In this document: one piece after another, positions 38,317 to 51,700 of the stretch | How the letters are laid out: each line of letters starts with the position of its first letter | Position numbering within the stretch: the stretch's first letter is position 1 | NCBI GenBank assembly: GCA_965153455.1 | Contig: OZ234497.1 | Location: forward strand, 5,022,001-5,086,000 | Origin: Sphagnum compactum | Taxonomy: Eukaryota; Bryophyta; Sphagnopsida; Sphagnales | Reading direction: 5' to 3' | DNA length: 64,000 nt | The notes under the pieces: model-generated | Told to the model about the DNA's origin: nothing | Databases searched by the model: none | What the model saw: only the letters and a program-made list of their open reading frames with translations | Position numbers and translations under genes: made by a program

Positions 38317-40653
38317 TGGTTCCTATACCCTTATACTTTTCTGAAGATTCTTGTTGCAAATTTCCAAAATGGTTTGCAGACTTACAGGCAACATTAATGT
38401 TGGAGACTAGCAATCAGGAGACAATCGGTCTGTTACATGTTCAAAAACAAATTACCAACATGAGGAAGAACAAGAGGTTGCTAGACTGCATGAAAAGCAG
38501 AGAAAGTTGGTCATCATGTTTGTTAATGTGCCTTTCTTTTTTTTATTTACTTCATACTTTACCTCTCAATATATGGATAGGGTTGGTTGGAATCCTAAAC
38601 TCGTGATGGTTTCCTATATTGATGGTCACATTCGTGGAAGAGAAGGCACCTCCCCGCCCCCTTGTGATAGCAGCTGTCTTTTTGAGCCAAAACTCCAGAT
38701 GTACAATAGGGTTTGTGATGAAAACCTGTTACACAGAAGGAACAACAACAGCAGCATAGAAATAGAAAACAAAGAGAATGGAAGCTGGCTTTGAGTCCTG
38801 GTGATTCTACCAACAGCAAAAATCAATAGGTCAGTAAGGAGGGAAGTGGTCAGAATAAAAGAGGCCTTGATTACAGGAGTCTAATCCAAATACAGTGCCT
38901 AAAGGCCATGATTAGCAAAGGTTTGGGTTGATTGCAGAATGAGAGAAATTCAAACATTGGACCTGCAAGAAATAACCTTTGTAATTCAGAACCAGAATAA
39001 TTAAAAAATAGCATATGTGTCACAACTTTGTAGATCCAGACTGTAGAAGAAAAAAAGGTGACCCTTTTGGTCAACATTTTAAGCCAAAACGGGCCCATTT
39101 GGGTCAAACAAACGTTAAAGAAAATAATTTGGCAAAAAATTCCAACAATAACAAGCAAGCAAGCAAGCAAAGCAGAAGAGACCTCCTTTGAAGAAAGCAT
39201 CACCCAAAGTCAAGGAATTGGGGTTTGACAAGTAAAACACCCTGGAAGAGTGTAAAGAGTAGATAAAATGGTGATGTGCCACTAATTCAATGATCCTCCT
39301 CAAATCCTCCTCACTAGTGATTCTACAAAGACTCAAAGTTCACCTAAACAGCAGTCAACGCTTGTGGAATGTCTGAATCAGTGACCAGTTTCCTACCACC
39401 AGACTCTGTACCCGTTGACCATCATGATCAACTGGTTACCACCTGCACCACAGTTATAGTTATGGTTGTGAAAGTTGATCATAGTACTTAATCAATCATT
39501 TGGTTTCCAACTGACTGCTGGTTTGGTTTAGGTCTTACCTGCTATGGAAAGGTGTGAGCTTTGCTCATGCTCTTCTTTCAAGATTGGTCCTGGAGTTTCC
39601 ACACTTCCAGGACTGGGACTAGGAGTCTGCACTCAGATACCTGCAAGTTTTCCTCCCAAGCATCAGGAAACTTCAACCCCTTCTATAGTCTAGCCACAAA
39701 CATTCTGTCATGGAGACTAAGACATAATTATGCCCTCTCCATCTCCATCATCACTGAAAATCCTGTCCCAGTCCTGCTCACTTTGCTGGTTGACTCACAG
39801 GCATGAAGACACTCCATTTGCTCCATGATCATAAACCTTCTTCCCACTAAGCTTAGTCTGCAAGGAAGAAAAGTCATGCATATGAAATGCAAAATGGGCA
39901 CTTCGCTAATTCAGCTGATACTCTCAGGGTTTGGAACTTGCTCACATTCTTTGCAGCTACTGTGCAGAAACAGACAACCTAAATTTACATGGGACACATA
40001 CTGCATCCATGGCCTCTGCAGGTAAGTCTTGTGAGCAAGTAGCAGGCATAACTTAATTTTTGCATGTTTTGAATGATTGGTTTGATCCATCACAAGGTCA
40101 AGTGACATTCACTGTGATTTGCTTCCAAAGCTGGACTATGATCAGATCCTTGTTGGGAAACCCAGTTTTTCAATTTCCACACCCAACCTTCAGCTTCTAC
40201 CCACACACACATGTAACACCTGACATAATCCCACACACACAATTCAGATTACATTGCTTCTGACACAAGAAGATGTCTGTTTAGAACTCCCATCTAACAT
40301 GCTAGGAAGTTGACTGACTAGGTTTTACTGGTTCATCATCAGACTGGCTATTTCTAATTGTGACATCAAAAAGAATAGATAGACACCAGTGACTTAGGTG
40401 CTCAAAATTTAAGCCATGGTGCAATAATGACAACCTGCATTGTCCAGACTCCAAAACACTGAGTCTTTGAGTCAAAGGAATTATCTTTCTTCAAAAACTC
40501 TACATGTCCTCCTCCTTGTTGCCAACAATCACAATTTTCATTGGATTCATTCTTATACTAAGACGAAAGGTGGAGCTACTCACTCACTCACATAGTGCCA
40601 AAGACCAGAACACTTCTATCTTCCATCTAGCACACTTGACCTTGGATCTCACT

Positions 40654-40805
40654 TCCCTTCATCAACAACATTGGATCTGCAGAGTCACAACCCAAACACG
40701 AAAAGAAACCAGCATTGTGACTTGGGTCAGTTCCATTTATCAACAACAGCATCAGATCTGCATATTCACAACCCAAACACAAAATGAAACCAGCATTGTT
40801 TTGGA
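40654..40805. repeat. Direct duplication, about 80 bp
   Basis: Two copies share 'atcaacaaca', 'atctgca', 'tcacaacccaaacac' and 'gaaaccagcattgt'. Confidence 0.75.
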
Positions 40806-40880
40806 TTAGAAGGTGGCCTTGCTCCCAACATAGTAGTCTACTTTCAGAATGTACTAGACTTGTTTCAGTGTTAACATGAA

Positions 40881-41104
40881 CAACATGTTGCAATTCATCA
40901 AGATGTCAAGAGTTTGTTCAATGTGAATCCAAAGAAGCCCTACCCCCATTCTTCATGTAATTTTTTCTTCTTTAGCCACACTTGTCCAACATATTTTGCA
41001 ATTCATCAAGATGTCAAGAGCTCATTCAATGTGGATCAGAAGAGGCCCAAAACCCCCCATTCTTCTTCATGTGAATTTCTTCTTCTTTAGCCACACTTGT
41101 CCAA
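40881..41104. repeat. Direct duplication, about 110 bp
   Basis: Two adjacent copies share 'gcaattcatcaagatgtcaa', 'cattcttcatgt' type sequence and 'ctttagccacacttgtccaa'. Confidence 0.85.
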
Positions 41105-41229
41105 GAATTATTATAACAAATTCCAATGATCAAGAAGAACGACGCAAGCTGTTCATCAGCAAGTCTGGTGCCAGACAAACATCTGAAGCTTGCTTAGATA
41201 ACCCCCCAAAAAAAAGCAAAAATGGAAAA

Positions 41230-42740
41230 CATTTGCAAGTGAAGAAGAAGAAGAAGAAGAGCAAAGAAAGTGCAAAACAAGGACCTGGTCTGAAATCATG
41301 ATGGCTAAGGAAAGCATGGAAAACAACATACCCAAGGAAGAAATCGCCGAGGAGAATGGGAGAGACTGGAGCTTCGACTGGAGCTTCTTCTTCTATGGGA
41401 CGATGGTCCGGGTGTTGGATCCGTGACTGGTGGAGCTATGACAGACGAAGACAGACAGACAGAAAGACAGGGTTGAGAGTGTACAGAAACACTATACAAG
41501 ACCTCGAAAAGCGCAGAAAAAAAAAGGGAATCCGAAGAAGAAGAAGAAGAAGAAGAAGAAAGAAGGGCACGAGGGAGGAAGGAAGCAAACAAGAAGCAGC
41601 TGAGAAGAAGAAAGACAGCGAGCTTGTGTGAGCCTTGAGGAGAAGAGTAGGAACGAACACGACGAAGAGAGAGGCGGTAAGCGAGGGAGGTGGTGAGCGC
41701 GGCTCGAGGTCCCACCGTCATCGTTTTGGTGTGGCTACCGTCGCGAAGAGCGCGCGGGGACACACAAGGAATCCCAAGTGGAAGAAGGCGATGCTGCGAC
41801 GGTGGGACCCCTTGTTCCTTGTTCCTCTCTCTTCTCTTGTGCCTTTTCTTTTTTTTCCCTTTCTTCTCTTCTTCTTCTTCTTTTCCCTTCTTCCTCGCTC
41901 TTTCTTCGGCGCTCGCCTCGCCCTACACGACTTGGCCAGCTGCACTGCACTCCTTGATTGCAACAATTCTTAGAATACTGTGCGCACCTTAGGGGTATGT
42001 ATGTGTCTCGCAACGAGAGATGCGTTCTCAGTAATAGAAAGAGAAGGGAAGAGAAGAGAAGAGAAGAGAAGTTTCACAGCCTTCAAGAGAAGAAAAGCTC
42101 ACACAAGCTCCTGAAACAAGTCTGATGCATCATCGCTAGGTCTGTTTTGTTCGCAGCTGCAAGAAGAGAACAACCTCTCACATCGCGTGGAGTCGGCGCT
42201 TTGGTCGAGCGAGAAATCGGGACGGATTTTGTTGTAAGTCGCTTTCAAGGCTCTTCCTCCGTCTTCCTCAAGGATTCTGTGCCTTCTTTTTCTTCTTCTT
42301 CTTCTGCTTCCGCTTCCTCTAGCTCTCTTGTGTTGCTTGCCCATTTGCTGCTCTTCTTCTTCTTCTTCTTCATGTTGCTGGAGGAGACTGGAATGTGTGT
42401 GGCGCAATCGCCGTGGTGGATCTCTTTTTCTTCTTCTTCTTGCCCTAAAGCTCAAAGGGATCTCTAAAGGATCCATCTGCAAGCGTTTCGGGGGAGTTTC
42501 ACAAAGCTTGATGATCTACAGGAAGGATTGATTCACGCTCTGGTTCGAGGAGGAGTAGCAGTGGAGCCGTCATCGTAGGAGGAAGAAGGAGAAGGAGATC
42601 TTTGCGGCTTGCTTGCTTGCTTTCTGTTTGTTTGTTTTTTTGTGAGAAGAAAAAGAGACCGGAGGAGGACCCATCTTCTTCTTCTTCTGCTTCTTCATTC
42701 CAGCCGGCAACGGCAGTAGTAGTAGGAGCTTCTTCTTGCG
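41230..42740 (+). promoter_or_regulatory. Purine/pyrimidine-switching promoter and leader of DRP2
   Basis: GA-rich tracts on the plus strand (41240-41263, 41533-41560, 42037-42075, 42570-42600) alternate with CT-rich tracts (41838-41900, 42283-42372, 42671-42700). CG dinucleotides are frequent, as near an active promoter. GA/CT microsatellites of this kind bind GAGA-type BPC factors in plants. A strong donor-like 'gtaagtcg' near 42233 may start a leader intron. Many open frames cross the area on both strands, but they only translate the repeats into Ser, Phe, Glu or Arg runs. Confidence 0.55.
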
Positions 42741-45700
42741 ATGGCGACGCAAACTGCTTCGGAAAGGTTTGCAGGCGCCATGGAGAATTTGATTCTACTG
42801 GCAGACACCATGCAGCAGGCAGCAGCTCTGATCTCTGGGGACGAAGATGGGGAAGAAGCAGCTTCTAGATCCTCCTCCTCATCGTTTATGAATGTTGTGC
42901 CTCTGGGAAATGTGGTATGTGTCAATAACAACAACGCCCATTCTCTCTGTCTCTCGATGTTGCAGCAGCTCTGATCTGTCAAGGGAGGGAGCTGGCTAAC
43001 CCTAGGAAGAAGAAGCTCTTAAATTGCAGAAAGATATTTTTGTCGTTGTTGTTGTTTGAGAGGAACCCTTAATAGTAGCTCAATTCTCCTCCTCCTTCCT
43101 GCAATTCTGCTAAGCAACAGGAACAACATCTTTCTCCAGAGCTGCAAAGAAAGATAGCTACACTGTCGCTCTCTGTCTCTCAGCAGCTTCAAGTGAAGGC
43201 TGTGATGATAACCTCATGCTCTAACCCTGGTCTTTGACATTGTGATTTGCTCCTCCAGGGTGCAGGAAAGTCAGCAGTGCTCAACAGCCTTGTAGGTCAT
43301 CCAGTTCTGGTAAGCAGACATCATCTCTCAGCAACAACCAATTTCACCCTAGCTATTGATTGCAGCATCATCTTCCCTCAGTTCTCAGACACTGAGAAGA
43401 TCAATCCTCTTCCTCTGATATTGCCTGTCATCATCTTCATTGTCATCATCATCATCGGTGTTCTGGTCTTCAGAAGTTGTACATATTTAGTTTGTTTCTG
43501 TATCTTGTTGAAGTTCCTCATTATGCTTAGATGTTTCTTCTCTCCTGTCTGTCTCTCTAAGGTTTCTGTTATTTTATTTTTTTGGAATTTCCTCATGTGT
43601 TTTTATTTACTAGGGTTCATGTTTGTGAATCTAGGTTTGATAGCTACTGCTTGAATTTTTCTTTGGTGCTCACTTTGGCCATCTTTTTCCAAACAGCCAA
43701 CAGGAGAGAATGGTGCAACACGTGTACCCATTGTCATTGAAATGGAGCGGGACAAGCCTGGTAGCAACAGAGGGTTGTGTGTTGTTCTCGAGGGGAGGAC
43801 ACAGACAGTTTCTGCAAGTAATTTTCAACCATTTATTTGGGTTCCATTCAGGTGGAGCTTGCAGGAACTGAACGACAAATGGTTGTGAAGGGTGGCAATT
43901 TTTTGGGGCTACATTGCAACAGAAAACTTAGACTTGCCAAAGTTGATAAATTTGCCATGAATTGAGTTAGAATCACCTACCATGTTATGTTGAGGTTCCC
44001 CTTTCTTTGGATTAGGCTGTTCCCTTTCTTTGGACTAGGCTGTCTCCTTTCTTCAATGTCTGTTTATTGGCTATTTGTGCAGTAAGCAAGGCTTAGCTTG
44101 TAGGCTTAGAGAAGAGAAGTAAGATCATCAATGCATATCAATGGATCATCATCCATCAGCTCTGCAACTGTGGAAAACAAAGTTATGGCCCTTAATAATT
44201 ATCCTGTCTGCTGGGTCCTCCAGTCACAATCCCCTTCTAGTGCAAAGGCAGGAGGATTTCGCAAGGAGTCTTATGACTCATGTCTCCTTATTCTCACTCA
44301 AACCAGTATTGGATCATGTGTTTGTGTAGGTGATGTGCGCCATTCACTTCAAAGTAGATTGAAGAATGCAACTTCAAAGGGTGGTAGGACTGATGTGATC
44401 CGTCTCACTCTGCGTTCTGGAACTGGTGAGTGAGCATGTAAATTCTTTCATTGATTTTGAGGTTACTACACCAGGCTTGATTCAGGTGTGTCTTAGCTAG
44501 TGTGGAACACACCAGATCCCATATCACCTCCCGAAGTTAAGTGCCCTGGACTGATGTAGACTTGGGACAGTGACCTATCAGTATCACATGCTGCAAAGAT
44601 GCATGCTAGAACCCACCTCCAAATGGAGGCAATGTCTACAGCATAGGGAAGAGGCTTCTTCTGGGTCTTGCCAGCTCTGACTAGTGTCCAAGGCTTTTTG
44701 AGAGGCTTGATGGTGGAGGACAATGTGTGTACTTACCCATTGCAGTAGGGTTTGGCAACATCTTCAGCTCATTGAGGTAACATTATTGTTGATAATGTTG
44801 CAGTAGTCTTTGTCTCGTGACTCAATTATAGCCATTGACTTTTTTTCTGCTGATGCTGGGTGTGCAGCGCCACCATTGAAGCTGATTGATCTTCCTGGAC
44901 TTGATGCACATTCATCATCAGAGGATTCAGCTGTAAGTACAAATCTTCATACCTCTGCTGCTGCCTGACCATATCTGTCCCTTCAACACACTGGAAGAGA
45001 TGTGTGCACCATGCAAGTGCATGAGCATCTTTGTGCTTAGTTCTTAGCCTAACATTCTGCCTCCTTTTGCTTCTGTTATTTGTAGGTGCATGATTTTGCT
45101 GAGAATAATGACTCAATACTCCTGGTTGTGATACCAGCAGCCTCATGTCGAGATGTTACTGCATCTCGAGCCTTGAAGTTGGCTCAAGACTTGGATCCTG
45201 ATGGTAAGCTGATATTATGCAACTCTCCCAGACTTGCATGTTTTGGTGGGTTAAAGCAAGACCCTCTTATTGGAACTGGGATTTCAGTATTCCTGATAAT
45301 GGACTTCATCCACAGCAGAGAACTGCTATGAACTGGTTCTTTGTCACACAATTGCATCATGATAAAACCTCCACACGAATGGGGATTTCTGCAGGAACAA
45401 GGACAGTGGGTGTGATAAGTAAAGTGGATCAGGCAGCAGCTGACCAAAGGAGCTTAGCTGCTGTGCAAGCTCTTCTTTCAGGGCAAGGTCCATCTGTGAC
45501 ACTGGACATTCCTTGGGTTGCGTTGATTGGCCAATCAGTTTCCATTGCCGCAGCTCATTCAGGCTCTGTTAGTGCTGAAGACTCTTTAGAAACAGCTTGG
45601 AGGGCAGAGATGGACTCTTTGAAATCTATTCTGAATGGAGCATCTCCATCAAAGCTTGGAAGGATAGCCCTTGTTGAAACTCTTGCTCAGCAGATTCGAA

Positions 45701-48700
45701 AGCGGCTGAAACAACATCTTCCAAATGTGCTATCTGGGTATGTCCTGGCTCATCTCCCCTGCAAGTGGTGCATTTTTTCACTCAACTTGAAAAACTGAGA
45801 AGTGTGGGTAAGCCCTTAAAATATCAGTTGCTTGATGCGGAAGCAGGCAGAAATCAGAGGTGTGTTTGAGGTTTAACTTGGAACTTGAACAGTACCCATT
45901 TTGTCTAAATGGTTTAGTGCTCCAATGGCAGGTTGGAGGGAAGATCACAAGTTATAGAGCAGGAGTTGGTAAGGCTAGGAGAGCAAAGGGTGCAGACTTC
46001 TGAAGGAACAAGAGCAATTGCGTTGGAGCTTTGCCGTGAGTTTGAAGACAAGTTTCTACAACATATTGATACTGGAGAAGTAAGCAGCTTCCCAGACATC
46101 CTTCTTCACCTATCCTGCTGAAACCAAGACCCATTTTTGGGCCATGATGACCAAGGTTCAAATTGAAACCACAACTAGCAACCCAACAGTGTCCTCCTTT
46201 TCTATTGTTATCTTCTCATCAGTCAAGAGATCTGCTACTGGATGTGTGTTTTAGCCTTGGCTTAGAGGGTTGTGAGTTGGTTCTTCATACTACATGGGTT
46301 CCTTCCTTGTTCCAAAGACTGCACTCCTTGGGGCTGGATATAGCTGTCACGTAAGCATCGATTTCATGTAATTACTTTGCTCTTGGTCCCCAGTCTCAAG
46401 TGATCGACACCAAAACCAATGGACTACTCCATGTCAATTTGACCTTGGTCAAGTTCATAGTCTACAGTGTTGAGGTTTTTAGGTTTAGGGTTTAGGGTTG
46501 GCTTAGTTACTGCTTGTTACTTACAAGGATACATGTTTACTGTTCATGCTTTTTGCATCTCACTTGAGTTGTTGCTATCCAGATATCAATTGTGATTGCA
46601 CTAGGGGAACTTCAACCAAAGCCATTCTCACTTATCTGACAGGGTGCATGTGAAACATCCACAGGGAACTGGTTGGAAAGTGGTTGCAAGTTTTGAAGCA
46701 GTACTTCCAAAAAGAATCAAAGGACTTCCGCTTGATAGTATGTTTGAGATGAGCAGTATTAAGAAGGTAAGGGGGCCAAGTCAGCACTCTTTTGGTCTGC
46801 AACCACTTGCTTGACTTGCTTGTCAATTTTTGGATTCTTTATGTTTTGTCACTGCAGATCTGAGATCTTGTTGCCCATGTGCCAGTTGGTCCTTGAAGCG
46901 GACGGCTACCAGCCCTATCTTCTCTCGCCTGAGAAGGGTCTGAGAGCACTTATTCGGAAAGCACTTGATTTGGCCAAGGACCCTGCTAAAATTTGTGTAG
47001 ATGAGGTATTATTTTCCATTCTTGACTCTTGAAACAAAAGATAATAAGTGCACTGGTGGGTTTCTGTTTGTTTTCAATAAACTATATTGCATGAACTAGA
47101 GCACATTGCCAACCTGGTAAGGAGATGTCAGCAAACAACCACCATTTGAATAAATGCTATTGATAAAATGTAAGGCATTCCCACACTGTACAGTATTGTA
47201 CAATACACATCTTTGGTGTCTGACATTCATAGTTGTAGTCTAAAATTTCAAGCTTGTCTGGTGCTTGAACTGATTTGGAAGAGGTGTTTCTGACAGGTAC
47301 ATCGCATCCTAGTTGATATAGTGTCTTCTTCAGCATCTGCAACTCCTGGCTTGGGCAGATACCCACCGTTAAAGAGAGAGGTATTTTTTTCAGTCACCAA
47401 AAGATTTGCCAAGGGAACTCTCATTTCAGTAGAAAAGTGAATCAGAAGATTGCATTTTTATGCTCAAATATATTGGTAATTAGAGGGAGGAAGTATGACA
47501 AAAGAGCATACTTTTGTCCCCCCTATCAGCAGCATCTGATGTGCATGCACTAATGTCGCTGCGGTAATTTATCAGATGGGGTCCCCATGTACCCCTCTAG
47601 AACTTCTGCAATAATACAGAAACAAACTTGTGCTTTGTTAATAATATGAGATTCTAACTGCAGATTAGGGTATATTCTTTCTTGCAGATTGTGGCCATTG
47701 CAAGTGCTTCATTGGACGAGTATCGTGTTGAGTCCAGGAAAATGGTGATTGCCCTTGTCGACATGGAGCGTTCATTTATTCCTCCACAACACTTTATCAG
47801 ACTTGTTCAACGCAGGTGCAACAAGATACTTTGAAAACTTCACACTTTTCCTGTCTTTTGACTTTCCTCTCTGGTGCCACTTCTGTTTAGGCAACTTCTT
47901 CATTTAGGCAACTGTATAAGTGGCAGTTGGACAGTAGACATTCTTCTGCATATATTCACAGTTCTTGAGAAGGGTCTTGTTCACTTTTTTAACTTCTTGT
48001 TTATGTCCAGGTTGGATAGGCTGCGAAGAGAAGATGAAGGAAAGAATCGAGCTTCAAAGAAGGCACAGGACGTAGAGCAATCATTGTTGAGCAGAGTGGG
48101 TTTCATTTCCTTAAAGCTTATTGCCTCATGCTGGTTTGTTGACATTTCATGTGTCACAAATGGTCTTAGCAGATTTCACTTGTTGCAACAGATGCCAGTT
48201 TGCTTTGAATAGACAGAACAGATTTTGCAATTTGTATATACATCAAAGGATTAGAAGATATGTTTGCTCAGCTCAAGCAGCTCTTATTTGAATTGGGTGG
48301 CAACAGTTGAGCACACCTGGTGGATGATGATGATGACTTGGCATCTTTGTCTGATCTGGGTAGTTGCTGCTGCAGTCTCGTGTTCTCCCATGGGTCTCAA
48401 AGCTTTGATATTTTTTTATGTGTTGTGCACAGGCAACTGCTCCAACAAGTCTAACTGGGACTGGAGAAAGCTTAAAGTCTATTAAAGATAAAGATGGCAA
48501 GGATGCACCTTCAACCTTACAGACCATTGGTGACCATTCTGCAGGTTTAGCCTTATCTTTTCTGTATACCTTTCTTTATGACAATTGCAGTCTGGTTGCC
48601 ACCTTGTCAGTTGAGGATAAATCAGCATATATTTTCTTGTGGTGACCCCAACATGATTTGAGGCAGTTAGTTTGACATGACCCTTTCAACCTTTGCTATG

Positions 48701-51700
48701 AGTTTGTGATGTCTTCAGACATCTCAGGCATTGGGGGGGGCTGTGCAGCTGTCCAGACCTAATTGGCATCACACTATTTTGAGCAATATTGTGAAAACAT
48801 ATATGCTGATTGGTTGGCTTCAGAATTTGTCACAGTAGTCACAACTAAACAAATTCTGAAGTAAATTGGACTGGTGTTCTGACAGGCTATTTACTGAAGA
48901 GAAGTCCAAAGAATGGTGAATGGAACAAGTACTGGTTTGTGCTGAATGCAAAGACTAATCGGGTATGTCTAGGGAACCTGCTTTGGGCCCTCTTATTGTA
49001 ACTCTACACAGAGTGAATCAGTTTCTAAGGAAAACACAAAAAGTCATAGTCTGATGGGTACACACAATATGTGGTGTTCTGTAAAGGCATTTTTGTTTTT
49101 TTATGAAATCGGCACTTGCATGAGTGGAACACAGTAGTGTCTAGCAGTCGTGGAATAAAATGTTTGTCTATTTTCTTTGATAAAACCTAACAATTTTTTT
49201 TGTGTTTTACATGCAGCTTTCCTATACAGAAAAGCCAGAAGACAGGAACTTCCTCGGTGCCATCACCTTGGATGTATGTTTTAGTACACTTTTGAGAATT
49301 CCACTGTTGTCTGCAATTGAGCTTTTGATGATACAACTACACCAGAACATATGAGTAGAAATGCACATGTGTCTATAAGCATTTGATGTTTCCATCAGAA
49401 GATTTTCAGGTTCCCTGCCCGTGTTCCAGATTTCTGGCCACCTGGATATCCAAAGCTTAGGAGTTGCAGGGAAGCTCAAAAGCATCATTGATAAACCACT
49501 GATGTTTTCTCAATGATGTTCCTTTGCAGCAGTTTTGATTGTTGTTCTGGGAACCAGAATGTTCACAACATCTGCATTGAAAGAGTATAAGTACTCACCT
49601 GATATATTGTGTTATTGGAGATAGGAATGTGTTCTTGAAGATGGACCTGAGAAGGAGAATGGAGCTGAAGATGCCCCACCTGCGAAGTCATCATCCAAGA
49701 ATAAGAAGTCATCAGCAAATGGGCCAGAAAAGGAGGATCCAAATGCTATGCTGGTGTTCAGAGTCAGTCATAAAGTTCCCTATAAGACCGTTCTGGAAGG
49801 TAAAAATTTTGTATTTCCCATGGCTACACAAATGGGTGGTCCCCTACTTGATCCTAATAGAATTTTCTGATGTTAATGACTTTTCCTTGTGTATCTATTA
49901 CAAAGCTGTATCCAATCAGTTTTAAGAATGAAAGTTAGAGTCTTTGATAGTAACACCAGTACAAACAACCAACTGCTAGAGTATTTATTGAATGTATATC
50001 ATGGTTGCAGCTGAACATTCTGTTGTACTCAAGGCGGAAAACATGGCGGAGAAACTGGAATGGATGGGGAAGCTTAGGAGTTGTATCGACCCCCAAAATG
50101 CATCCTCTGTCAAGAAAGAATTGGACAACAGTTCAACTCGTTCAGGAATTCCAAATGGTGCTGTGGTAGGTTCAAATCTCCTCTGCTTATTATGTATGGA
50201 ATTCTCACGAGGAGGATGCTAGCCACAATGTTACAAAGCACCCCCATGTTAACTACTCATTTGTTTCAACAGGTATAGTAGGTCCCTGAGTCGCAAGTCC
50301 TAATTTTGTGCAGACATTGTCATGTTATCATCATTTTGAGATGGGACATTCATCAGTTCTAGGGTTTAGGGTTTAGGGTTCAGTGAGGTGTGCAATGGAG
50401 ATATATAATACTGATGGGTTTATTCAGATGAGTCACAACAGTTTCCTTATTTTCCAATAATTTTTTGCAGTTTATAGGCAAAATGTGGTGAACCTGGCCA
50501 CCCTCCTCCTTCAGTAGTTAGGTTTGTGCAAGTACACTAACCAAGCACAATAACTTGTCCACAGGATGCAGGAATTCCACGGAGGCCAGTCGATCCAGAG
50601 GAAGAGTTGAGGCTTATGGCTCAAGAAGTGCGAGACTACGTTGAAGCTGTGCTGAACAGCCTTGCAGCAAACATTCCCAAAGTGAGTACCTATCTGTGTG
50701 TCAATAGTTTCATACTTTTGTCCAGTTGAGCTATCTCTGCATCCACCACTTCCAGGTGCGTAACTCGCATGCAACCAATATGGGTCAAGGACTTGGGAAT
50801 CACATGCTATACACTTTTTAGTGGTTCTTAGGAGAGCAAATTAATGCATAGCTCTGAGTGGCGATCAAATACTTACTACTAAGATATTTGGTATCTCACA
50901 GTGGGAAACAAGCAACCCTGGCTAGTGACAGGAGTTATCCAGCAGTGTATGTCCACTTTGAGTTGTGTTGCCATATGAGTGGGAAGACAAAATTTATACT
51001 AATTTGCAATACTCTTCTTTTGCTTATGCTGTGGCATCATAAATGGTTTTGCAGGCTGTGGTGCTTTGCCAAGTGGAACGAGCTAAGGACGCAATGTTGA
51101 ATCAGCTATATAGCTCTATAAGGTTTGTCATTGGGTTGACCCTGTTCATTGTAGTGTTTGCTTCTTAACAGAGCCATGCCTCAGAAGTACAAACATCACA
51201 GCTTGATTACCACATGTTCTACATTTCTTCAGATGATTTGTTGAGCATTCTTACAATAAATTCTTTGTTGAAGCTGACTGAACACACCCATGGTGTCAGC
51301 AAGATTTTTGTGTGGCGTTGAATTGCAGTTTCTAGTGTTGTTTGCACCAACTGAATGTTGGAGATAATGGGGGTTGGGAATACAGTGCCCATTCTACAGG
51401 AAGGATTGAAGAACTCTTGCAGGAGGATCTAGAAGTGAAGAGGCGTCGCGAACAGTGTCAAAAGCAAGCTGCAGCTTTGAGCAAGCTTACCCGGCAACTC
51501 AGCATGCAGGAAGCTCGTGCATCCTCAGCCTCTGGACTCAGTGATTCTGGTAAGATTTCAGATGTGCAAAACGTTTGACATCTCACCTCAACTATATTGT
51601 AAGCCTTTAGTGAGCAAGACTGCATGTATGTTGGGGTCTGATTTTGATTATCAAAAGTCCTAGAAGAAAGCCCAGCTCTAAGAGGTGCTACATGCCAGTT

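Larger units (their letters stand above)
37517..41229. other. Intergenic with local duplications
   Basis: Open frames here reach about 130 codons but have no domain. Apart from three direct duplications listed separately, I see only a short (AAGC)n run near 39153-39172. Confidence 0.4.

Noticed and set aside
40996-41301. 101-codon frame ending in a Lys-rich tail
   Set aside because: The Lys run comes from an AAG/GAA repeat, and the start lies inside a duplicated non-coding segment.
41305-41763. 152-codon minus-strand frame with a poly-Ser run
   Set aside because: The run is a translation of a GAA/TTC microsatellite in the DRP2 leader area; no domain and several overlapping alternatives.
42099-42482. 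127-codon minus-strand frame rich in Arg and Glu
   Set aside because: It reads CT-rich leader DNA of DRP2 in reverse. The charge comes from the repeats.
51329-51385. Earlier AG acceptor for DRP2 exon 21 at 51328
   Set aside because: Using it brings an in-frame TAG two codons later. The acceptor at 51385 restores the conserved SSISA-type sequence.
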